NCBI GenBank assembly: GCA_050185825.1 | Contig: JBFWZA010000003.1 | Coordinates: 124,001 to 188,000, forward strand | Direction: 5' to 3' | Length of the DNA: 64,000 nucleotides | Source of the DNA: SZUA-309 sp050185825 | GTDB lineage: Bacteria > Pseudomonadota > Gammaproteobacteria > Pseudomonadales > Azotimanducaceae | Shown: positions 58,568-64,000 of the stretch, piece by piece | How positions within the stretch are numbered: position 1 is the stretch's first letter | Layout of the letters: each line of letters begins with the position of its first letter | Notes under the pieces: generated by a model | Seen by the model: only the letters and a program-made list of their open reading frames with translations | Told to the model about the DNA's origin: nothing | The model's database searches: none | Program-made: the position numbers and the translations under genes

Positions 58568-60243
58568 CACGCCCCTCCCTGCACGGCATAGTCCGGCGAC
58601 GACAGCGCCAGGTAGAGCGCCACCCGGGTGCGCAGCAGCAGGTCGGCGCCCAGCGGTTCCAGTGCCGTGCGGATAATGCTGCGCGTGTCCTCATCCATGC
58701 CACCGGCGAAGAACACCAGATCGATGCGGTCGAGCAACGCATCGGGCTCGGCCGCGAGGCTCTGAAAGTCGGTCAGATCGACGGTGATGTCGGCGAATCC
58801 CGCCGGTGTGTCCAGCGACTGGTCACCGAACAGCGCGTAGGCGACGAGGTTCGTCATGCCGACCACGGTGGAGGCGTTGGTGATCTGGAACTCCGGCGCC
58901 ACCAGACCCGCATCACCCAGCTCCCCGGGCGGCGCGAAGAAGGGCGAGTAGAAATTGAATACGCTCGGCGCGCTCAGCACGTGCTGCTGGGTGAGAAACT
59001 GCGCGACGTAGCCGAGGCCGGGATAGGTCCCGTCGCTCCCGGTGACGTTCAGCCCCCGGTTCAGGGCGAGGTAGCGGAGAAACGGCTCGCGAAGCCGGAT
59101 GCCGCCTTCCGCTTCCGGGTCCAGCAGGATCGCACGCAGCGTTGCCGTCATGTTCCCGCGCGGTGTGCTGCCGTTCCCCTCGAACGCCGCCGCCACCCGC
59201 GCCACGTAGGCGGGCGACGGATTGGAGGTCACGAGCCGCTGGATGAGCTGCCGACCGATGAACGGGCCAACGTTCGGATGCTCGAACAGGTTGTCCAGCG
59301 CATCTTCGATGTCCGCCATGCCAGTCTGACCTGCCGGCACGACCGCGCCCCGCAGGAGATGCTTCTCGCCCGCCTCGTGATAGGCCTCGAACATCACCAT
59401 GGGCACGTGCAGGACGGGATCCGTGCGCCCGAAGTAGCTCGAGCCGCTGTTCGGCGTTTCGCCGTAGCTCAAGCCCGTGAAGATCTTTGCGAACTCCTGG
59501 ATTTCGGGATTGCCGTAAGTGGGGATGGGTGCGCCGGTGCCGTCCAGACGCTGACTGCCGTCCGGATTCAGCTCGAAAAGCCCGATGGAGAAGAGCTGCA
59601 TCACCTCCCGGGCGTAGTTCTCGTCCGGAAACGTGTTGTTAGCCGGGTTGTAGCGGGCGTTGTTGACGTGACTCAGATACACGCCCATCACCGGATGCAG
59701 TGTCACCGCGCGGAGCAGGTCGCGGAAGTTGCCGAAGGCGTGGGTCAGCAGGGTGTCGTAGTAGCTCGACAGCGCCAGCGGATTGATGAACAGCGTGTCG
59801 ACGTTGTCGCTGACCACGAAGATCTGGGAGAGCGCATAGGCGACCAGCTGCCGGAGCTGATCCGGCGCGGTGAACGCCCGTTCCCAGAACGCGAAGCGCC
59901 GGAAGGTACCGGGCGGCGGGTTGGCGGTGACGTCGAAACCGTACTCCAGCAGGTAACGGCGGACGATGGGCTCGTGCAGACTCGGTGCCATGGCGAGCTG
60001 CCGGTCGAGCCAGAGATCCAGGCCTTCCCTTGCCGCCTCCTGGATGTCGCCGTAGGACGGGCCGAACGTGGTCCGTGCCAGCAGCTTCGACGCGGCCGCA
60101 AGCTCCGCCGCCGTGGGTGCGGCAGGCGTTGGTGGTGGTATTGGCTGTGCGGACCCGATCGGCGCAGGCGCGCTGTCGCCGCCGCCCCCGCCACCACAGG
60201 CGGCGAGCAGCACCACGAAAGCGACGCTGACGAGAACTCTCAC
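58567..60243 (-). CDS. DUF1800 lipoprotein
   Basis: 558 aa, lipobox LLAACGGGGGG (Cys16) followed by a Pro/Ala linker. DUF1800 core: LARTTFGPSYGDIQEAAREGLDLWLDRQL at the start, MGVYLSHVNNARY, PDENYAREVMQLFSIGLFELNPDG, and YLALNRGLNVTG near the end. The conserved NENYAREVLQLF motif is complete. Together with DUF1501 it forms a two-gene unit found in many Proteobacteria and Planctomycetes, the role of which is undetermined. Confidence 0.93.
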   Translation of the reverse strand: MRVLVSVAFVVLLAACGGGGGGDSAPAPIGSAQPIPPPTPAAPTAAELAAASKLLARTTFGPSYGDIQEAAREGLDLWLDRQLAMAPSLHEPIVRRYLLEYGFDVTANPPPGTFRRFAFWERAFTAPDQLRQLVAYALSQIFVVSDNVDTLFINPLALSSYYDTLLTHAFGNFRDLLRAVTLHPVMGVYLSHVNNARYNPANNTFPDENYAREVMQLFSIGLFELNPDGSQRLDGTGAPIPTYGNPEIQEFAKIFTGLSYGETPNSGSSYFGRTDPVLHVPMVMFEAYHEAGEKHLLRGAVVPAGQTGMADIEDALDNLFEHPNVGPFIGRQLIQRLVTSNPSPAYVARVAAAFEGNGSTPRGNMTATLRAILLDPEAEGGIRLREPFLRYLALNRGLNVTGSDGTYPGLGYVAQFLTQQHVLSAPSVFNFYSPFFAPPGELGDAGLVAPEFQITNASTVVGMTNLVAYALFGDQSLDTPAGFADITVDLTDFQSLAAEPDALLDRIDLVFFAGGMDEDTRSIIRTALEPLGADLLLRTRVALYLALSSPDYAVQGGA

Positions 60244-60372
60244 GGCACGATCCCCCTGCTGGGACGATGACTCCGGCTGCGGCTGCCCGATCGCATTCGA
60301 CCAACTTACCCCTTTCCGGCTTTCATGGGAAAACGGCTAAGCTGGCGCGTGTCAGACAAGCGAGGCACCACC

Positions 60373-60843
60373 ATGAGCAAACCCTTTCTGCTCGCAACCG
60401 CCGCAGATCGGATCGGCGAGAAGCTGGGTGTCAGCGACTGGGTGTTCATCGACCAGGTCCAGGTGAACGTCTTCGGCGAGGTCACCCGCTGGCGCACGCC
60501 CGGCCACTGCGACCCGGAGTATGCAAAGACCACCCGCTATGGCGGCACCCTGATGCACGGCTTTCACATGGTGTCGCTGCTCTCGCACTTCTATCGGGAT
60601 GCGAAGCTGTGGCCGGAGGACGGCAGAAATCCGCTCAACTACGGTCTGGACAAGGTTCGGGTTCTCGAGCCGGTGGTGATCGGCGACGGCGTGCGCCTGC
60701 GCTCCCACATCACCCTCATGGACGTGACACCCAAGCCGGCGGGCGAGTACCTGCTGAAGACGGCGCACGAAATCGAAGCCGCCGGCGTCGAAGGCCGGGT
60801 GCTCTACGCGGAGTATCTGACTTACTGGTTCCCGAGGGGCTGA
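60373..60843 (+). CDS. MaoC-like hotdog protein
   Basis: 156 aa. KLGVSDWVFIDQVQVNVFGEVTRWRTPGHCDPEYAKTTRYGGTLMHGFHMVSLLSHFY parallels the MaoC hydratase at 50261 (SDWFLMDQERITKFADVT, GGTIAHGLLTLS). In place of DxxxxH it has RWRTPGHCDPE, so the catalytic Asp/His dyad may be altered. Likely an enoyl-CoA hydratase-type or hotdog acyl-binding protein. Start ATG 60373 is the most compact choice; the reading from 60325 adds a low-complexity tail. Confidence 0.8.
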   Translation: MSKPFLLATAADRIGEKLGVSDWVFIDQVQVNVFGEVTRWRTPGHCDPEYAKTTRYGGTLMHGFHMVSLLSHFYRDAKLWPEDGRNPLNYGLDKVRVLEPVVIGDGVRLRSHITLMDVTPKPAGEYLLKTAHEIEAAGVEGRVLYAEYLTYWFPRG

Positions 60844-60965
60844 CCTTTCGAGCGCGGCCGTCGCGACGGGCCACGCATTCCAACGCCAGATCAAACGCCT
60901 GCTACCACCCGCGCAAGTGACTCTAGGCTCCCGTAGTGCGCCCGGCAGTCCTGAAGCCGGCCTGC

Positions 60966-60997
60966 TACGTCCTTTAACAAATACGTCTTTTGACAAA
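60966..60997. repeat. Two tandem 16-bp repeats before the cupin gene
   Basis: TACGTCCTTTAACAAA (60966-60981) is followed at once by a copy differing at two positions (60982-60997: C7 to T, A11 to G). The array ends one base before AAGGAG, the RBS of the cupin gene. An A/T-rich tandem repeat in a GC-rich leader could be a binding site or a slippage-prone switch. Confidence 0.6.
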
Positions 60998-61010
60998 TAA
61001 GGAGCTGAAA

Positions 61011-61490
61011 ATGAGAGATTCCCTGGCACTCGCCTTGCCGAAACTGACCATCAAGCTGCCCATGATGCTGGCCATGATGGTGTCCGCTGTGATCGCCTTC
61101 GCAGAAACCCCGACCCGGTCCGACACGGCACTGGCCATCCGCGCAGGCGAGCCATCCCTCACCTGGGGTCCCTGCCCGGCGTTTTTCAGCAGCACCTGCC
61201 GGATCGCCGTGCTGCATGGCGATCCGGGCCAGCCCAACGCGGACGTCTTCTTCCGGGTGGCACCGGGAGACGAGCTGCCGCACCACTGGCACTCGTCCGC
61301 GGAGCGCATGGTGCTCGTCGCCGGCCGGCTCTCGGTGCAGTACGACGGCCAGGCAGCCGTGGTGCTGGAGCCGGGTATGTATGCCTACGGCCCGCCGAAG
61401 CTTCCGCACGTCGGCCGCTGCGAGAGCGACGATGCCTGCGTTCTGTTCATCGCCTTCGAAGGACCGGTGGATGCCTTTCTGAAGGAGTGA
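61011..61490 (+). CDS. Secreted cupin-domain protein
   Basis: 159 aa from ATG 61011, with an AAGGAG site 6 nt before it. A signal or anchor helix (LTIKLPMMLAMMVSAVIAFAE) precedes one cupin barrel: DELPHHWHSSAERMVLVAGRLSVQYDG (motif 1, HxH with Glu) and LEPGMYAYGPPKLPHVGRC (motif 2, distal His). The three His and one Glu form the usual metal site. It could be a metal-dependent dioxygenase or isomerase, or a sugar-binding lectin, outside the cytoplasm. The 16-bp tandem repeat lies directly upstream. Confidence 0.85.
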   Translation: MRDSLALALPKLTIKLPMMLAMMVSAVIAFAETPTRSDTALAIRAGEPSLTWGPCPAFFSSTCRIAVLHGDPGQPNADVFFRVAPGDELPHHWHSSAERMVLVAGRLSVQYDGQAAVVLEPGMYAYGPPKLPHVGRCESDDACVLFIAFEGPVDAFLKE

Positions 61491-61544
61491 GCGCTCCCGA
61501 AGGAACGACGCTTCCCGAAGTGCAACGGGGCGGTGGTGTTGATA

Positions 61545-61574
61545 GCCTGTCGGCGTGTGTCATTCGAGACAGGC
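61545..61574 (+). promoter_or_regulatory. Inverted repeat in the DUF4136 leader
   Basis: GCCTGTC (61545-61551) and GACAGGC (61568-61574) pair over a 16-nt loop and end four bases before the GTG start at 61579, covering the expected ribosome-binding region. No clear RBS is visible, so folding could influence translation. Confidence 0.35.
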
Positions 61575-61578
61575 CCCA

Positions 61579-62127
61579 GTGAGCATTCCACGCGCCACCA
61601 CCCTTTCCTTCGTGCTGATCGGCATTCTCGGTTGTGCCGGTAATCCGGACGCCAAGCCCCGCTGGGTGGAAGCCTCGGGTGCCGACATCCCCGGTTACGA
61701 GACGTTCGGCTGGCTCGACCGTTCGGGTCAGCCGCCGGTGACCATCCTCGACAACCAGATCCGCGACGCCATCCGTGCCGACCTGCTGCAGAAGGGGTAC
61801 GTCGAGACGGAGGATTCGCCCGACTTCCGGGTCGGTCACGAAACCTTCGAAGCCGCTGCCGTCCAGCAGGGCAATCCCGTGCGCATCGGGATCGGCGTCG
61901 GATCCTGGGGCGGCAGCGGTGGCGGCAGCGTCGGCACGTCCATGGACGTGGGCGACAAGGAGAAGGTCGTCCAGCAGCTCACCATCACCATCCGCGCCGT
62001 GGATACGGACGACGACCGCGAAGTCTGGATCGGCACGACCGCCCCCATGGGCGACCGCCCGGATACCCCGACCGTGAACAAAACGGTCGGAGGGGTCATG
62101 AAGGGCTTTCCGGGCAGAGGCGGCTGA
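61579..62127 (+). CDS. DUF4136 lipoprotein
   Basis: 182 aa from GTG 61579, chosen because it gives a compact signal ending in lipobox GILGCAG; a start at 61555 only adds polar residues. DUF4136 pattern: YETFGWLDR near the start, NQIRDAIRADLLQKGY, SPDFRVGHET, and late VVQQLTITIRAVDTDDDREVWIG. The middle has a Gly/Ser-rich loop (GSWGGSGGGSVGTSM). Small outer-membrane lipoprotein of unknown role. Confidence 0.82.
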   Translation: MSIPRATTLSFVLIGILGCAGNPDAKPRWVEASGADIPGYETFGWLDRSGQPPVTILDNQIRDAIRADLLQKGYVETEDSPDFRVGHETFEAAAVQQGNPVRIGIGVGSWGGSGGGSVGTSMDVGDKEKVVQQLTITIRAVDTDDDREVWIGTTAPMGDRPDTPTVNKTVGGVMKGFPGRGG

Positions 62128-62142
62128 CGAAAGCGTGCCGGC

Positions 62143-63003
62143 TCAGCCCGCTTCGAAGGCGAGCGGTGCCAGATAGACGCCACCCATGCCCCAGCCGCAG
62201 CTCGACACGTAGGTCGCTCCGCTGCCGGTGGTGATCACCTCGGCCGCGTGCGCGGGGATGGTCGCGATCCGGTGCTCCTCGCCGAACGACAGCGGATCGT
62301 CGCTCTCGTACACGGCGGTCTCGATGTAGCGGCGGTTCGTGCAGACGAAGAGCAGAAAGCTGCCGCCCCGCTGCACCACGAACGGCGATTCCGTCGGACC
62401 GCCACCCGTGCCCGAGCGCGGGCTGACGAACACCGTCTGCGGATCGCCCCAGCGCACGAGGTCGTCGCTGACGACCACCTTGACGGTGTGCTGCCCGCCC
62501 GCTGGCGCGCTGGTGGCGGTGTAGTAGAGATACCAGCGATCGCCGATGCGGATCACCATGGGGTCGCGCGCCTCGTAGCCATCCTGCAGCAGCGGGTTCG
62601 CCCGGTGCCTCTCCCAGTGCCAGAGGTCATCGGACGTGGCCAGCTGGATACGGAAACGGCTCGGATCACGGTCCCCGCCGCAGTAGAACATCCAGTAGCG
62701 GCCGTCATGGCGGATGACATGGGGTGCCCAGACCACGGTTTCGCCGATCGACTCGTCCCGGTGCATGACATCGTCCTGCCGGGTCCAGGGACCTTCGATC
62801 TCGGGCGCCGTCACGTGTGTCAGGAACACTTCCTCGAACGGCCGGAACGGATTCTGCTGGGTGATGCCGAACAGGTGCCAGCTACCGCTCGCATCCTGCA
62901 CGAAGGTATGGTCGTTGACGTACCAGGCGTAACCCCGCTCGAGACGGGCGGACGGATCGTAGATGCGGAAGAAATCGTCGGTGACGATGGGTCGGATCTT
63001 CAC
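62143..63003 (-). CDS. GH43/GH32-like five-bladed beta-propeller
   Basis: 286 aa. Repeated propeller blades, each with an acidic residue: WYVNDHTFVQDASGSWHLFG (N-terminal Asp), ETVVWAPHVIRHDGRYWMFYCGG, DGYEARDPMVIRIGDRWYLYYT (central Asp of ARDP) and GGPTESPFVVQRGGSFLLF (catalytic Glu in TESP). The WAP, RDP and ESP motifs are the glycosidase triad pattern. No signal peptide, so a cytoplasmic glycosidase or sucrose-type hydrolase is likely; some members are phosphorylases. Confidence 0.84.
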   Translation of the reverse strand: MKIRPIVTDDFFRIYDPSARLERGYAWYVNDHTFVQDASGSWHLFGITQQNPFRPFEEVFLTHVTAPEIEGPWTRQDDVMHRDESIGETVVWAPHVIRHDGRYWMFYCGGDRDPSRFRIQLATSDDLWHWERHRANPLLQDGYEARDPMVIRIGDRWYLYYTATSAPAGGQHTVKVVVSDDLVRWGDPQTVFVSPRSGTGGGPTESPFVVQRGGSFLLFVCTNRRYIETAVYESDDPLSFGEEHRIATIPAHAAEVITTGSGATYVSSCGWGMGGVYLAPLAFEAG

Positions 63004-63107
63004 TCCACTTACTTCCGCAACGTCCTGGCCATGAGCGGATTCTACGCGCTGCGGGGACCGCAGGCGCCTGCCTGCGACCCCCGATGCCGGGGCCTGGACG
63101 CGGGGCG

Positions 63108-63596
63108 CTACCGCGCGCTCACCTTCAGTGCGCGCAGGTGATTGAGGTTGGTCTGCGCATTGGCGTTGTCATCGTCCAGCTTCAGTGCCCGGGCGAAGTC
63201 TTCCTCCGCCGCCGTCAGGTTGCCCTGCATGGCGAGCACCACACCCCGGTTCGACAGCACCACGGACTCGTTCGCCCGCCTGGCCTCGAAGGTCAGCGGC
63301 GACAGGTCCGGCAGCTGGCGCAGCGCCCGGTTGCAGCTCTTCAGGGCCTCGGGGAGGGATTCGACCATCAGCAGCCCGACGCAGCGATTCGCGTCCGTCG
63401 CGAATCCGGTCGACTGGAAACGCAGCCCGGCCTCCTCGCTGGCCGACTGGTAGTCACCCTCCATGAGAGCCTCGTATCCCGGGGCGCTCTTGAAGGCGGA
63501 CACGCGGTACTCGGCCTGCGCGCCGGCCGCCGAGCACAGCACCACCGCCGCGGCGGCGAAGAGCGTTCGTTTCACCATTCCATGTCCCGTTACCAT
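63108..63596 (-). CDS. Secreted TPR protein
   Basis: 162 aa from ATG 63596, with AGGAG 6 nt before it. Signal peptide KRTLFAAAAVVLCSAAGAQAE. Mature part: ALMEGDYQSASEEAG, then CNRALRQLPDLSPLTFEARRANESVVLSNRGVVLAMQGNLTAAEEDFARALKLDDDNANAQTNL, which is one canonical and one degenerate TPR pair. It is probably a periplasmic binding or assembly factor. The palindrome at 63628-63644 lies 32 nt upstream of the start. Confidence 0.78.
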   Translation of the reverse strand: MVTGHGMVKRTLFAAAAVVLCSAAGAQAEYRVSAFKSAPGYEALMEGDYQSASEEAGLRFQSTGFATDANRCVGLLMVESLPEALKSCNRALRQLPDLSPLTFEARRANESVVLSNRGVVLAMQGNLTAAEEDFARALKLDDDNANAQTNLNHLRALKVSAR

Positions 63597-63627
63597 TTCA
63601 TACTCCTTTGATCTTTGGGGGAGAGCG

Positions 63628-63644
63628 GATGCAGCATCTGCATC
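63628..63644. promoter_or_regulatory. 17-bp palindrome in the TPR gene leader
   Basis: GATGCAG / CTGCATC around CAT, perfect 7-bp arms. In RNA it would form a stable hairpin upstream of the RBS; in DNA it could be an operator. Confidence 0.45.
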
Positions 63645-63675
63645 ACGGGTAACAGGCTAGAGAGCCGGACGCGGC

Positions 63676-63700
63676 GCGACAAAGTATGTCTTTGCGTCGC
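63676..63700 (-). terminator. Hairpin downstream of the LysR gene
   Basis: On the minus strand a bulged stem (GCGA/TCGC plus CTTTG/CAAAG with a 2-nt bulge and a 5-nt loop) lies 16 bases after the LysR stop. No T-tract follows. Possibly a weak terminator or a leader element of the TPR gene. Confidence 0.3.
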
Positions 63701-63715
63701 ACGGCTGCAGAAAAA

Positions 63716-64000
63716 TCATCCGAAATCCGTGAACGTCTCCACGATCCAGCGCATCAGCCGCTCGCTGGTTTCCGGATAGCGGGTGCTGTCCGAGACGGCA
63801 ACGTGGTAGTAGTCCGATGTGATCAGATCCGGCTCGAACAGCCGTGTCAGCGTCCCGGAGTCGAACCAGCCATGACTGATCGGCATGGGAATGAGCGCGA
63901 TGCCGGCGCCCTGCTCGGCAGCTCTCGCCAGCGCAAACATGCTGTCCACGGTGATCACCTGCCTTGCCTGCGGCGCCGGCACGCCGGCGAGCTCGGCCCA
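63716..64000 (-). CDS. LysR-type regulator, C-terminal part (5' end beyond window)
   Basis: The minus frame is open from 64000 to the stop at 63716 (94 codons). WAELAGVPAPQARQVITVDSMFALARAAEQGAGIALIPMPISH is the second half of a LysR substrate-binding domain, and the terminal ERLMRWIVETFTDF is typical. The DNA-binding domain is outside the window. What it controls is unknown; the TPR gene is downstream on the same strand. Confidence 0.82.
   Translation of the reverse strand, partial: WAELAGVPAPQARQVITVDSMFALARAAEQGAGIALIPMPISHGWFDSGTLTRLFEPDLITSDYYHVAVSDSTRYPETSERLMRWIVETFTDFG

Noticed and set aside
58981..60270. 429-codon plus-strand frame
   Set aside because: Mirror of the DUF1800 gene, no domain.
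60991..60996. TTGACA-like hexamer (TGACAA/TTGACA) before the cupin gene
   Set aside because: It is only about 15 nt from the start codon and forms part of the tandem repeat, so it cannot be a -35 box for this gene.
1..64000. CRISPR arrays, tRNA/rRNA genes, insertion sequences, phage genes
   Set aside because: No regularly spaced repeats, cloverleaf-like runs, transposase or integrase sequences were seen.

Overview
The window is a GC-rich, gene-dense stretch of a Gram-negative chromosome. Gram-negative character shows in an outer-membrane beta-barrel, several lipoboxes, Tat signals and a Wza/GumC-type export system. Gene content fits an aerobic, probably environmental gammaproteobacterium living on lipids, steroid-like or other hydrophobic carboxylates: TetR/SDR pairs, MaoC-like hydratases, a Baeyer-Villiger-type monooxygenase, PhyH dioxygenase, sterol-desaturase-like protein, amidohydrolases and hotdog thioesterases. 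I cannot name the species. I see no tRNA, rRNA, CRISPR array, insertion sequence or phage gene, and no gene-free gap longer than about 270 bp.

Layout. 0-5.4 kb: start of an FAD-linked oxidase (truncated), nitroreductase + thioesterase, a secreted His-rich protein, an alpha/beta hydrolase, and bifunctional glutathionylspermidine amidase/synthetase. 5.5-9.3 kb: SMP-30-like lactonase followed by a tctC-tctB-tctA carboxylate transporter. 9.3-18.5 kb: amidohydrolases, a TetR/SDR divergent pair, a diguanylate cyclase, a CnoX-like thioredoxin, a D-aminoacylase-like amidohydrolase, an NTF2-like protein, a DUF1232 protein, a Tat-exported HD-like protein and a dienelactone-hydrolase-like enzyme. 18.5-23.3 kb: a fused ACP / fatty-acyl-AMP ligase / PlsC acyltransferase, an Atg22-type MFS protein and a YwaF-like membrane protein, translationally coupled.

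23.3-37.9 kb: an exopolysaccharide locus arranged as two divergent arms from a 234-bp intergenic region. The left arm holds chain-length protein, deacetylase, export protein, beta-barrel, GNAT-like protein and a broken nucleotide-sugar epimerase. The right arm holds the initiating sugar transferase, a degenerate GGDEF-like membrane protein, two glycosyltransferases, a Wzy/O-antigen-ligase-like polymerase, a Wzx-like flippase and a secreted alginate-lyase-like protein. Next come a GGDEF/EAL protein and a three-gene DUF5666/DUF6502/CxxC operon read from a promoter that overlaps two tandem palindromes.

42-64 kb: ICMT-like methyltransferase, an atypical SDR without the catalytic Tyr/Lys, a carboxylesterase lipoprotein, a CorC/CNNM-type protein, PhyH, sterol-desaturase-like protein, MaoC, an operon of amidohydrolase + S41-like peptidase + subclass-B3 metallo-beta-lactamase of the Gln (B3-Q) type, a BVMO-like monooxygenase behind an exact FNR/Anr-consensus box, a lytic transglycosylase, the DUF1800/DUF1501 pair, a second MaoC-like protein, a secreted cupin preceded by a 16-bp tandem repeat, a DUF4136 lipoprotein, a GH43-like beta-propeller, a TPR protein and the C-terminal part of a LysR regulator.

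Most promising for new biology: the DUF6502 operon with its twin operators, the ACP-FAAL-PlsC fusion with its MFS partner (resembling a rearranged LplT-Aas system), and the FNR-type box in front of an oxygen-using monooxygenase.
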